From NCBI GenBank assembly GCA_046765875.1, contig JBKPSJ010000307.1:1-16947 (forward strand): a stretch of 16,947 nt of DNA. The letters are read 5' to 3'. The stretch is from DASRHY01 sp046765875 (GTDB lineage Bacteria; Actinomycetota; Actinomycetes; Propionibacteriales; Kribbellaceae). Each line of letters starts with the position of its first letter. Within the stretch, counting starts at the first letter, position 1. The notes beneath the pieces are model-generated. The model saw nothing but the letters and a program-made list of their open reading frames with translations, ran no database searches and was not told where the DNA came from. This document shows, one piece after another, positions 8,117 through 14,548 of this stretch. A program made the translations under genes and the position numbers.

Positions 8117-8605
8117 TCAGCTGCCGCCGAAGGTGTCCAGGAGCACCTGACGTTCGGCGTCGGTGAGGTTGGTGTCGACGAGCTTGCTGTGCAGGCCGTG
8201 GAACCGCTCGCCCACCCGGTCGAGGTCGCCCTCCTCGGTAACCGCGAACAGCGCCGAGGTCCCCGGCGTGACCTGGGTGCGGATCTTCTCCAGCTGGTCC
8301 TTGGTGATGCCGGCATCCTCGGTCACCTTGCTGATCGCACCGATCGCCGCGCCGGCCAGACCGCCGACCACCGGCACGAAGAACAGCGCGCCGACCAACA
8401 CGCCCCAGAACGCGCCCCATCCCGTTCCATGCCAGGTCTCCTCGTGGCCCTGCTTCGTGGTCGGGTGTGATGCGCCCACCGGCCACGAGACGACCGCATG
8501 GTCGTGGATCTTCACCAGCCCCTCACGAGCGCAATCCTTGAGGACCGACGCGGCCCGGTCGGCTCCGTCGGGACTATCGAACTTCCACACGGTGAAGGCA
8601 GCCAC
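8117..8605 (-). CDS. DUF1269-domain membrane-associated protein
   Basis: Encodes 162 residues from GTG at 8605. AAGGAG ends 6 nt before that codon, which is why this start is preferred over the ATG further upstream at 8656. The N-terminal half is a small alpha/beta region (AAFTVWKFDSPDGADRAASV). It is followed by a glycine-rich hydrophobic segment at about residues 61-91 (GTGWGAFWGVLVGALFFVPV, then GGLAGAAIGAI). Then comes VTEDAGITKDQLEKIRTQV with PGTSALFAVTEEGD. This order is characteristic of DUF1269 proteins, whose biochemical role is not established; the glycine-zipper-like helices suggest membrane insertion or oligomerisation. It has no obvious link to the D-peptide genes around it, and it sits between the two copies of the 75-bp repeat, which suggests later insertion. 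Confidence 0.85.
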   Translation of the reverse strand: MAAFTVWKFDSPDGADRAASVLKDCAREGLVKIHDHAVVSWPVGASHPTTKQGHEETWHGTGWGAFWGVLVGALFFVPVVGGLAGAAIGAISKVTEDAGITKDQLEKIRTQVTPGTSALFAVTEEGDLDRVGERFHGLHSKLVDTNLTDAERQVLLDTFGGS

Positions 8606-8730
8606 GCCATGCTCCTTGCCCTGGTCCTCGCCCCGGTCCCGCTGCCGTGCCGGCATCGGGACACCGTTGCCGATTCCTTGAAGATACCGCCGTATCGCTC
8701 ACGATTGCGCGACGTGAGCCCAAGACGCCA
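8606..8730 (-). promoter_or_regulatory. Upstream region of DUF1269 gene with two inverted repeats
   Basis: Two perfect inverted repeats lie side by side. One is GATAC-CGCC-GTATC at 8683-8696; the other is GCTCACG (8697-8703) with CGTGAGC (8713-8719), 9-bp spacer. They are placed where a promoter and operator for the minus-strand gene would be expected. No confident -35/-10 pair could be assigned. Confidence 0.35.
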
Positions 8731-8805
8731 CAACGGCGTCGCTGTCGTCAGGAACGGCGCACTCACGGGAGCCACACCTGGACGCAGGCTGCAGCGCGGC
8801 CGGTA
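8731..8805 (+). pseudogene. 75-bp direct repeat, copy 2: orphan C-terminal fragment of amidohydrolase gene
   Basis: This is a duplicate of 7984-8058, offset by 747 bp, with three substitutions (8754, 8767, 8793). In the amidohydrolase frame they give one silent and two amino-acid changes (S to N, R to Q). The former stop TAG is TAC here, so the fragment has no stop at that point. It has no start codon or ribosome site and ends 4 bp before the 3' end of the convergent dppA-like gene. It is therefore a relic of a duplication, not a functional gene. Copy 2 may mark where the amidohydrolase gene originally ended before the DUF1269 segment was inserted. Confidence 0.9.
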
Positions 8806-8809
8806 CGCT

Positions 8810-9661
8810 TCAGCGGCGGAGCGCGATCGCAGCCCATTCCTGGGCGGCCATCGCGGCGAGGTAGTACCAGGCCATGATCAGGCGGATCAGCTCGTCGGCG
8901 TTCTTCACCTGGCGTTGCAACGTGCGCGCGGACACGCGAATCGAACCTGGAACCGACGACGCGATCTCGGCCGCCAGCGGAGTCGTGAAGTCGACCCCGA
9001 CGGTGAGCAGGTCGGGCGCAGGTGCGACCGTCAGTTCGGCAGCGCGAGAAACAGTGTCCGCGACAGCCTGCTCGATGCGGTCGCACGCCACCTGCGGTGC
9101 GAGCGAGTCCGCCGACGCGTAGGCGACACACCGCTTGACCTCGACGGTCGTCACACCCGGGAACACCTTGCGCGCGACCTCGCAGATCTGGTCGTCGCCC
9201 GTCACGACGCCGACCGGGACCCCGGCGGAAGCTGCGTAGAGGCCGTTGACCTCCGCCTCGCTCACTGGCTGGCCGTTCACCCGCACCTCGGTGAAGTTCG
9301 ACGAGAACGTGTGCGACAGCACGCCGTCGGCGCCGGCCGCCGCGTGGTACCCGACGAAGACCGCGAGCGCGTCGCCTGGACTGACCCCCTGGACCATGCA
9401 ACTCGGCCGGGGCGCGCCGAACAGCAGCCGGGCTCGCGGGTCGAGCCGGTCGTGCAGCAGGTTGTCCATCGTGCCGTGGCTGTCGTTGACGACGACCTCG
9501 TCGGCGCCGGCCGCGAACGCGCCGCGGACGGCCGCGCTGGCCTCGTCCGTCATCAGGGCCTGCGCCCGCGGATACCCCGACCCGCCGCGCAGGATCTGGT
9601 CGAGCGTGGCGATGCCGGCCACACCCTCCATGTCCACCGATACGAAGACCCGCTTCGTCAT
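8810..9661 (-). CDS. dppA: D-aminopeptidase DppA (family M55)
   Basis: Encodes 283 residues. Family M55 zinc-site residues are visible and lie at constant +2 offset to those described for Bacillus subtilis DppA: Asp10 and Glu12 in SVDMEGVAG, His62 in NDSHGTMDN, His106 in VGYHAAAG, His117 in LSHTFSSNF and Glu135 in SEAEVNG. DppA is a self-compartmentalising decameric D-aminopeptidase that prefers D-Ala-D-Ala and D-Ala-Gly-Gly type peptides (established for the family). It removes N-terminal D-residues in the cytoplasm. The ATG overlaps the stop of the upstream serine hydrolase by 4 bp (ATGA at 9658-9661), so the two are translationally coupled. In Bacillus dppA belongs to a dipeptide ABC transporter operon; no transporter gene is seen in this window. 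Confidence 0.94.
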   Translation of the reverse strand: MTKRVFVSVDMEGVAGIATLDQILRGGSGYPRAQALMTDEASAAVRGAFAAGADEVVVNDSHGTMDNLLHDRLDPRARLLFGAPRPSCMVQGVSPGDALAVFVGYHAAAGADGVLSHTFSSNFTEVRVNGQPVSEAEVNGLYAASAGVPVGVVTGDDQICEVARKVFPGVTTVEVKRCVAYASADSLAPQVACDRIEQAVADTVSRAAELTVAPAPDLLTVGVDFTTPLAAEIASSVPGSIRVSARTLQRQVKNADELIRLIMAWYYLAAMAAQEWAAIALRR

Positions 9662-11055
9662 GCCGGCACCGCCGCGACCCGGGACGCCAGCCGGCCGCCG
9701 ATGTGCACGCCGCCGATGGTGCCGTCGGTGTCGCGGGAGAAGTACCCCTTCATGCCCTTGGCCGGCCCGTCCGGTACGACGTACCGGTCGCCGTCCGCTG
9801 CCAGCAGGGCCAGCGGGAACGTCTGCTCCAGTTCGTCGGGCGACAGTTCCGTGCCGGCCTCCTTCAGGACCGCGGCCGTCTCCGGCTTGACGTGCACAGT
9901 GGCCTCGAGCCGGCCGTCCTTCGCCGTGATGCTACAGGTGACCGCGATCGTCTCGTACTGCCCGGTGTACGGTCGCAGCGCCTCGTCGCTCAGCAGCACC
10001 GGCTCCGGGTCCGCGTCGACGACACCGATGTAGTGCTCGAGCGCCCACCGCATCAGCTCCTCGTTCAGCTCCGAGCCGTTCGGACCGCAGTTCGTCATGG
10101 CGGTGAACGCGAAGCCCCGCTCGGGAACCATGACGAACTCCGAGTGCTGGCCGATCGTGTCACCGCCGTGCCCGACCAGCCGGACGCCGTCGACGTCCCT
10201 GAGGAACCAGCTGATGCCGACGGCGTCACCGAGTGCGCTGCCCGGCATCTCGGCCGTCGGCTGCTTCATGAGCTCGAGTGACTCCGAGCTGAGCACGCGG
10301 GTGCCGTCGGCCGCCGTACCGTCGCCGAGATGGAACCGCGCCCAGGCGATCTGGTCGGCGGCAGTGGCCGACATCCCGCCGGCCGGATTCCCACCGCGAG
10401 GCAGTGCCCAGGGCCGCGCGACCGTGATCGTGCCGTCGTCGTGCCGGGTGTGCCCGGCCGCGAACCGGCGGGTCATGATCTCGTTGGGGAAGAAGTACGT
10501 GTGGTCGAGCCCGAGCGGGTCCAGCACGAGATCGCGGATCGCCTGTTCGTACGTCGTGCCGGTGAGCACCTCCAGGATCCGTCCGGCGACCGACAGCGAG
10601 GCGTTGTTGTACGACACGGTGGCACCGAGCGGCGTGACCTGCGTCAACTCCGCCATTCGGGCCACGTACTGCTGGAGGGCATCGTCACCCCACCCGGTGT
10701 CGTCCATCATGTCGCCCTCCCACCCGGCGGTGTGGTTGAGCAGGTGACCCACGGTGACTCGGTGGGAGACGTCCGCGTCGGCGACCGCGAAGTCCGGCAG
10801 GTACGTCCGCACCGATGCGGCCAGCTCCACCTTCCCCTGCTCGACGAGCCGCATGATCGCCGTCGCTGTGTAGGTCTTCCCTGTCGAGCCGAACTGGAAC
10901 AGCGTCGTCGCGTCCACCTCGAGCGGATTCTCGACGCTGGTCACGCCGTGGAATGCGTACTCCTCGTCGCCGTCGAACAGGACCCCGACCGCGACGCCCG
11001 GTACCTTGCGTTCCTCCGCGGTCCGGCTGACCGTCGCCTGCAGTTCCTCGTCCAT
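9658..11055 (-). CDS. Serine hydrolase, class C beta-lactamase / D-aminopeptidase (S12) type
   Basis: Encodes 465 residues from ATG 11055, preceded by an excellent GAGGAGG ribosome site 4 nt upstream. An in-phase extension to 11433 has no ribosome site or family similarity and is rejected. Catalytic motifs are STGK at 57-60 (Ser57, Lys60), YNN at 149-151 and HGG at 296-298. The protein starts close to the catalytic domain with no signal peptide, indicating a cytoplasmic enzyme. A C-terminal domain of about 130 residues (RPYTGQYETIAVT onward) is probably a beta-barrel that shapes the active site, as in D-aminopeptidases of this fold. It is the first gene of a two-gene unit with dppA. That coupling strongly suggests the two enzymes act on the same class of D-residue peptides (inference). 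Confidence 0.93.
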   Translation of the reverse strand: MDEELQATVSRTAEERKVPGVAVGVLFDGDEEYAFHGVTSVENPLEVDATTLFQFGSTGKTYTATAIMRLVEQGKVELAASVRTYLPDFAVADADVSHRVTVGHLLNHTAGWEGDMMDDTGWGDDALQQYVARMAELTQVTPLGATVSYNNASLSVAGRILEVLTGTTYEQAIRDLVLDPLGLDHTYFFPNEIMTRRFAAGHTRHDDGTITVARPWALPRGGNPAGGMSATAADQIAWARFHLGDGTAADGTRVLSSESLELMKQPTAEMPGSALGDAVGISWFLRDVDGVRLVGHGGDTIGQHSEFVMVPERGFAFTAMTNCGPNGSELNEELMRWALEHYIGVVDADPEPVLLSDEALRPYTGQYETIAVTCSITAKDGRLEATVHVKPETAAVLKEAGTELSPDELEQTFPLALLAADGDRYVVPDGPAKGMKGYFSRDTDGTIGGVHIGGRLASRVAAVPA

Positions 11056-11185
11056 GCGTCCTCCTCGGGAAGTCCACCGCCGCCAGCATCCGCCCCTGCC
11101 GTGCGGCCACTGTTGGTTCGGCCGCAACAACCTCCGCCGTCCGATTCGTCCGGACGCACCATTCATCACCCTGCTCACGGTTTGA
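11056..11185 (-). promoter_or_regulatory. Upstream region of the S12-dppA unit with operator-like repeats
   Basis: Upstream of the minus-strand serine hydrolase lie TGCGGCC (11102-11108) with GGCCGCA (11120-11126). A nested TGTTG (11111-11115) with CAACA (11125-11129) overlaps this pair. A perfect 10-bp palindrome CGTCCGGACG follows at 11147-11156. The clustering 45-100 bp before the start codon fits an operator/promoter zone. These repeats do not share an evident sequence with the 5011-5039 site. Confidence 0.4.
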
Positions 11186-11359
11186 CGCGGCGGCGGGGCA
11201 GGTCGACCAGATGATCTCGCGGCACGTGGGGACCAGGTCCCGGCCGAGACTACTGTGCACTGGCACGGCGTTGCCCTGCGCAACGATATGGCCGATGCGA
11301 CGCGGCCATACGCTCGCGCACTGTTGCAGGAATCGACGGGCGAGGAGGCAGGACGCTGA
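11186..11359 (+). pseudogene. Multicopper oxidase fragment (decayed)
   Basis: A stop-to-stop frame between TGA 11183-11185 and TGA 11357-11359 contains RPDDLAARGDQVPAE followed by TTVHWHGVALRNDM. The HWHG motif with TTVHWHG...RNDM context is the first copper-binding motif of three-domain multicopper oxidases (type 2 / type 3 copper His-X-His), where it normally continues with DGVPG. Here the similarity stops directly after RNDM and continues as unrelated ADATRPYARALL. No start codon, ribosome site or other copper motif is present. It is therefore a short relic of a longer gene, lying between intact minus-strand genes. Chance is unlikely for such a long consensus match, but it could not be checked by a search. 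Confidence 0.6.
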
Positions 11360-11416
11360 ACTGGCCACAGAGTGACATGGCCGCCGACGCGAGGCTCGGA
11401 GGGTTGTCGATTGCCG
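11360..11416. other. Short gap, no feature seen
   Basis: Between the multicopper oxidase relic and the 3' end of the PPK2 gene nothing recognisable was found. There is no clear terminator hairpin here for the PPK2 transcript. Confidence 0.5.
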
Positions 11417-12283
11417 TCAGAACGGCGTGGCAATGTGTCGCAGCGGGAGGTTCGGCTCCACGTAGCCGCGGCCGCCCTGCCGCTTGGGCAGTGTGACTTC
11501 GTTATGGGCGAGCGGTTTGTACGGAACCTGGCTCAGCAGGTGACTGATGAGGTTGAGCCGGCCCCGCTTCTTGTCGTCGGTGTGTGCGATGTACCAGGGC
11601 GCCCACGCCGTGTCGGTCGCGGCGAACATGGCGTCCCTGGCCCGGGAGTAGTCATACCAGCGGCTGTAGGACTTGAGGTCCATGTCGGAGAGCTTCCAGA
11701 CCTTGCGCGGGTCCTCGATGCGGCTCTCCAGGCGCCGGGTCTGTTCCTCGGGGCTGACCTCCAGCCAGTACTTGAGCAGCAGGATCCCCGAATCGACCAT
11801 GCTCTTCTCGAACGCCGGCGCCAGGTCCAAGAACCGCTCGGTCTCCTCCGGTTTGCACAAGCCCATCACGCGCTCGACGCCCGCGCGGTTGTACCAGCTG
11901 CGGTCGAAGATCACGACCTCGCCGGCGGCCGGAAAGTGCGCGACATACCGTTGCACATACATCTGTGACTTTTCACGCTCGGTCGGAGCCGGCAGGGCGA
12001 CGACCCGGAACACGCGCGGGCTCACCCGCTCGGTGATCCGCTTGATCGTGCCTCCCTTCCCGGCCGTGTCCCGACCCTCGAACACGATGCAGATCTTGGC
12101 TCCCGACGCCTTGACCCATTCCTGCAAGGCGACGAGCTCGCCGTGCAGGCGCCGCATCTCCCGCTCGTAGTCCTTGCGCTTCATCTTCGCGGGCGGCTCG
12201 GCGGGCGCCTCCGCAGACGCGACGGAGGACGGCGTTTCTCCCTGCAGGTGGTCCTTCTTGCTGTTGTTCCTCTTCTTGGTCAC
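11417..12283 (-). CDS. ppk2: Polyphosphate kinase 2 (PPK2 family)
   Basis: Encodes 288 residues. PPK2 enzymes use polyphosphate to phosphorylate nucleotides (or the reverse). Visible motifs are a lysine-rich leader, the Walker A motif FEGRDTAGKGG (about 68-78), the Walker B / lid region VVIFDRSWYNRAGVERVMG (from about 123), KYWLEVSPEEQTRRLESR and WYDYSRARDAMFAATDT. Length and motif spacing fit the one-domain PPK2 class I group. Two GTG codons are possible starts (12292 and 12283). The second is chosen because AAAGGGG sits 8 nt upstream of it. The frame stays open up to ATG 12493, but that extension has no family similarity. The gene lies downstream of the TMEM175-like gene on the same strand after a 233-bp gap, so it probably has its own promoter. 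Confidence 0.95.
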   Translation of the reverse strand: MTKKRNNSKKDHLQGETPSSVASAEAPAEPPAKMKRKDYEREMRRLHGELVALQEWVKASGAKICIVFEGRDTAGKGGTIKRITERVSPRVFRVVALPAPTEREKSQMYVQRYVAHFPAAGEVVIFDRSWYNRAGVERVMGLCKPEETERFLDLAPAFEKSMVDSGILLLKYWLEVSPEEQTRRLESRIEDPRKVWKLSDMDLKSYSRWYDYSRARDAMFAATDTAWAPWYIAHTDDKKRGRLNLISHLLSQVPYKPLAHNEVTLPKRQGGRGYVEPNLPLRHIATPF

Positions 12284-12516
12284 GTCTGTCACCCCTTTCG
12301 GCGCTCGCGGTCGACGCAGCCAGCGCACACCGTCAAGGTATCGCGGCGGGCTCGTCGGCGTGCCGGCCAATGCGTCTCCGTCCCTGCGCTCCGTGCGCAG
12401 CGGTCCCCACAGCAGACGGCGGGTCTCCTGACCGTCCTTGACCCGCTCCCGCGGCGCGCTGCCGGTCGTGCAGATCGATAGACCGAGCGCCATGCCGCGC
12501 CCGGCCGTGAGCCGGT
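12284..12516 (-). promoter_or_regulatory. Intergenic region upstream of ppk2
   Basis: A 233-bp gap between the TMEM175-like stop (12517) and the ppk2 start. It holds the AAAGGGG ribosome site of ppk2 at about 12292-12298. The region stays open in the ppk2 frame from ATG 12493, with arginine- and proline-rich translation unlike any family known to me, so I read it as leader and not coding. No convincing promoter hexamers or hairpin were identified. Confidence 0.35.
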
Positions 12517-13134
12517 TCAGACTCGCCAGGGCAGTCGCGGTGACACCACGAAGAACAACTGGACGAGTGCGAGCGCGCCGATGGCCGCCTCCGGGCTGAG
12601 GGCTGCAACCGCGGCTGCCACGGCGTACAGACCCTGCGCCAGGACCAGCCGACGGCCCACCAGCACCACGCCCGGACGGCTGGCATCGTCCACCAGGCCG
12701 GCACGAACCACGTGGGCCAGCTGCCAGGCCAGGCAGGCACCGAGCATGGCGAGGTTGAACCAGTAGAGCCCGACCGCTAGGGCCAGGTGGACATGGTCGG
12801 CGAGCACCGACGCCGCGAACGGCAGGGTGGTGACGAAGAACAGGAACGCCAGGCAGGCCCAGACCAGTCCGCGGTCCGAGTCTTGACAGAGTCGGAGCAG
12901 GGTGTGCACGGCGAGCCAGAAGGTGCCGAGCATGGTGAAGCTGAGCAGGTACGCCGCCAGCTGCGGTCCGAGGTCGGCAAGCTGGGCCCAGAGCGTGTCG
13001 TTGTCCGCGGCGTGCACGTCGGGCAGCCGCAGATCCAGGACGAGCAGCGTCATCGCGACTGCGAACACCCCGTCAGCCAGGCCCTGGATGCGGTCCAGGT
13101 CGCGGCCGGAGAACTTGTTGTAGGCAGTGATCAC
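12517..13134 (-). CDS. TMEM175-family potassium channel protein (DUF1211)
   Basis: Encodes 205 residues from GTG 13134. The N-terminus carries the family signature RIQGLADGVFAVAMTLLVLD, corresponding to the RxxxFSDGVFAI motif of the TMEM175 pore helix, with FSD changed to LAD. About six hydrophobic segments follow, including AAYLLSFTMLGTFWLAVHTL, LVWACLAFLFFVTTLPFAAS and VVLVGRRLVLAQGLYAVAAA. Bacterial members are single six-helix repeats that assemble as tetrameric leak-type potassium channels in the cytoplasmic membrane. Length and topology fit. The ribosome site before the GTG is weak. The gene stands alone between a 533-bp non-coding stretch and ppk2, on the same strand as its neighbours; its regulation is not evident. 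Confidence 0.85.
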   Translation of the reverse strand: MITAYNKFSGRDLDRIQGLADGVFAVAMTLLVLDLRLPDVHAADNDTLWAQLADLGPQLAAYLLSFTMLGTFWLAVHTLLRLCQDSDRGLVWACLAFLFFVTTLPFAASVLADHVHLALAVGLYWFNLAMLGACLAWQLAHVVRAGLVDDASRPGVVLVGRRLVLAQGLYAVAAAVAALSPEAAIGALALVQLFFVVSPRLPWRV

Positions 13135-13668
13135 CCGACCGAGCCTGTCACCTCGGCCGCCCGCCGCACTATCGCCAGCGCTTTGGCGGCCGACCGTTAC
13201 GGCTAGATTCCCGCATCGCCGTCGACGGCGCCTAACGGGCCGTGCTCGACCGTCCCCAGCTGTCGAGTTTCGCGACAGCTAAGACCTGTTACGAATGTGG
13301 CTGATCCGGCAGCAGGCCCGGGGTCGGATGTCTGTGGCGTTGGGCCGTCGGTGACGTTGCGTGCCGGCGGGATCGAAGGTTCCCGCACGCTGGTGTGGGT
13401 TGGGACGCTGCACAGTGCCGCACGAAGTCACCACAAGACGAGCGGACCCACAACCGGGCACGCGCAACTCGGCTCGCGGGCGTGGCCAGCCGCCTACACC
13501 AGCATTTTCGTAACATGCGCTAGCTGGCGAGAGGCAGACCGCTGCACGACGTCCGGCTGTGACGTTCGCGGGTTGTCAACGCACCAGCGCAGCACCAACA
13601 ATACGAACTCGACGGCATGTGTGGCTGATTCGAGCGGGTCTGGGCCGGTCCTGTTAGAGCGGCCCGGT
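13135..13668. other. Non-coding stretch of 534 bp with inverted repeats
   Basis: No recognisable gene or RNA was found in this gap, although frames are open by chance owing to base composition. Four structures stand out. A perfect 8-bp inverted repeat AGCTGTCG/CGACAGCT lies at 13258-13280 with a 7-bp spacer. A 9-bp pair TGTTACGAA (13287-13295) and TTCGTAACA (13507-13515) encloses 229 bp. A hairpin GCGGGA/TCCCGC is at 13367-13386. An 11-bp direct repeat TGTGGCTGATY is found at about 13296 and 13619. They may mark remains of a small mobile element or a decayed gene; no transposase similarity was seen. Confidence 0.4.
13258..13280. repeat. Perfect inverted repeat, 8-bp arms
   Basis: AGCTGTCG and CGACAGCT flank a 7-bp spacer (AGTTTCG), about 125 bp upstream of the TMEM175-like start. 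It could be an operator, a hairpin, or an end of a vanished element. Confidence 0.5.
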
Positions 13669-14544
13669 TCAGTGAGCGACTGGTTCTGGCTGGGGGCAGA
13701 GTTCGTGGAAGCGGTCGAGCTGCTCTCGTGCCCAGGCGTGGTAGCCATGCCATTCGATCTCGGGAAACTCGTCGTGGAGTGCCTCGATGTCAACGTGGTG
13801 GCCGGTCGACTCGAGCCAGCCGAACAGGAAGCGGACACCGGGTGGCAGGGCGTCGAGTGGCGCCGGGCGGGCATCGAGTCTGCGGGGAATCAGTTCCGAG
13901 ATCGCGTCGGCGGCCTGGTCCGCAGTGAGCTCGGCCGAGGCGACCGCGATGCGACGCCCGGTGAGGTCGCCGGGTCGCTCGATCGCCAGGACGGCCAGTG
14001 AGAGCAGATCCGCGACCGCGGTCTGCTGGAGCGTGCGGTCGACCGGGATCGGGCTGAGCAGAACGCCGGACTTGAGCGCGGAGATGTTCCAGGGGTTGAA
14101 CAGGTTCTCCATCAGGTAGGTGGGGGCGAGGATGGTGTGCGCGACGCCGGTCGCGCCGATCCCCTGTTCCACCTCCCACTTGGCGCGGAACAGCGGCAGG
14201 GGGCTGTCCGGGGCGGCGCCATCACCGGAGACGTACACCAGATGCGGCGTGCCGGCCGCGGATGCGGCGACGGCCAGGTTGCGGCCGTGCCTGGCCTCGC
14301 CGTCCGGGCCGACATGGTGGGCAGTGCCGGAGGCGAAGACAGCGTCCACCCCGCGGGCCGCCGCCTCCAGCGAGGCGGGGTCGTCGAAGTCCGCCGCAAC
14401 CAGCTCGGCGCCCAGCTTGCGGAGCCCGACGGCCGTCGGGGACTGCGGATCGCGGGTCCCGGCCCGGACGGAATGGCCGCGCTCGAGCAGCAGATCGACG
14501 ATCGATCCGAACCGTCCGGTCGCGCCCGCGACCAGCACCATCAT
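13669..14544 (-). CDS. NmrA-like NAD(P)-binding protein (atypical short-chain dehydrogenase)
   Basis: Encodes 291 residues. The Rossmann dinucleotide-binding motif is at the very N-terminus, LVAGATGRFGSIV (GxxGxxG, residues 7-13). It is followed by VRAGTRDP, where the arginine favours NADP, then AELVAADFDDPASLEAAARGVDAVF. The region LVYVSGDGAAP replaces the Tyr-Lys catalytic pair of classical members, as in NmrA/HSCARG-type redox sensors and azoreductase-like proteins. HTILAPTYLMENLFNP is the usual substrate-side loop. Function is probably NADP-dependent reduction or redox sensing; the substrate is unknown. Two consecutive ATG codons (14544 and 14541) are possible starts, with GGTGA close upstream. 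The gene begins 4 bp after the relic of a CsoR/FrmR-type repressor, so the two were once probably one transcription unit. Confidence 0.88.
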   Translation of the reverse strand: MMVLVAGATGRFGSIVDLLLERGHSVRAGTRDPQSPTAVGLRKLGAELVAADFDDPASLEAAARGVDAVFASGTAHHVGPDGEARHGRNLAVAASAAGTPHLVYVSGDGAAPDSPLPLFRAKWEVEQGIGATGVAHTILAPTYLMENLFNPWNISALKSGVLLSPIPVDRTLQQTAVADLLSLAVLAIERPGDLTGRRIAVASAELTADQAADAISELIPRRLDARPAPLDALPPGVRFLFGWLESTGHHVDIEALHDEFPEIEWHGYHAWAREQLDRFHELCPQPEPVAH

Positions 14545-14548
14545 GAGG

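Noticed and set aside
8606..8656. Longer start for the DUF1269 protein at ATG 8656
   Set aside because: The extra 17 residues are charged and unlike the family, while AAGGAG lies correctly before GTG 8605.
8498..10033. A 511-codon plus-strand open frame
   Set aside because: It is antisense to the DUF1269, dppA and S12 genes, with composition typical of a high-GC shadow. Only its short piece at 8731-8805 is meaningful, as the repeat copy.
11056..11433. In-phase N-terminal extension of the S12 hydrolase
   Set aside because: GAGGAGG sits right before ATG 11055, and the extension is low in family-like residues and overlaps the opposite-strand multicopper oxidase relic.
12284..12493. N-terminal extension of PPK2 starting at ATG 12493
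   Set aside because: A good AAAGGGG site precedes GTG 12283, and family members begin with a short lysine-rich leader as seen there.
13367..13386. T-arm-like hairpin GCGGGA...TCCCGC suggesting a tRNA
   Set aside because: No acceptor stem, D-arm or anticodon arm can be placed around it, and the loop has the wrong length.
13494..13874. Minus-strand frame reading LVLRWCVDNPRTSQPDVVQR as a possible recombinase tail
   Set aside because: The resemblance is too vague; there are no catalytic residues and half of the frame overlaps the NmrA-like gene.
13297..14001. A 234-codon plus-strand open frame in the gap before the NmrA-like gene
   Set aside because: No family similarity, no ribosome site, and its second half is antisense to the NmrA-like gene.
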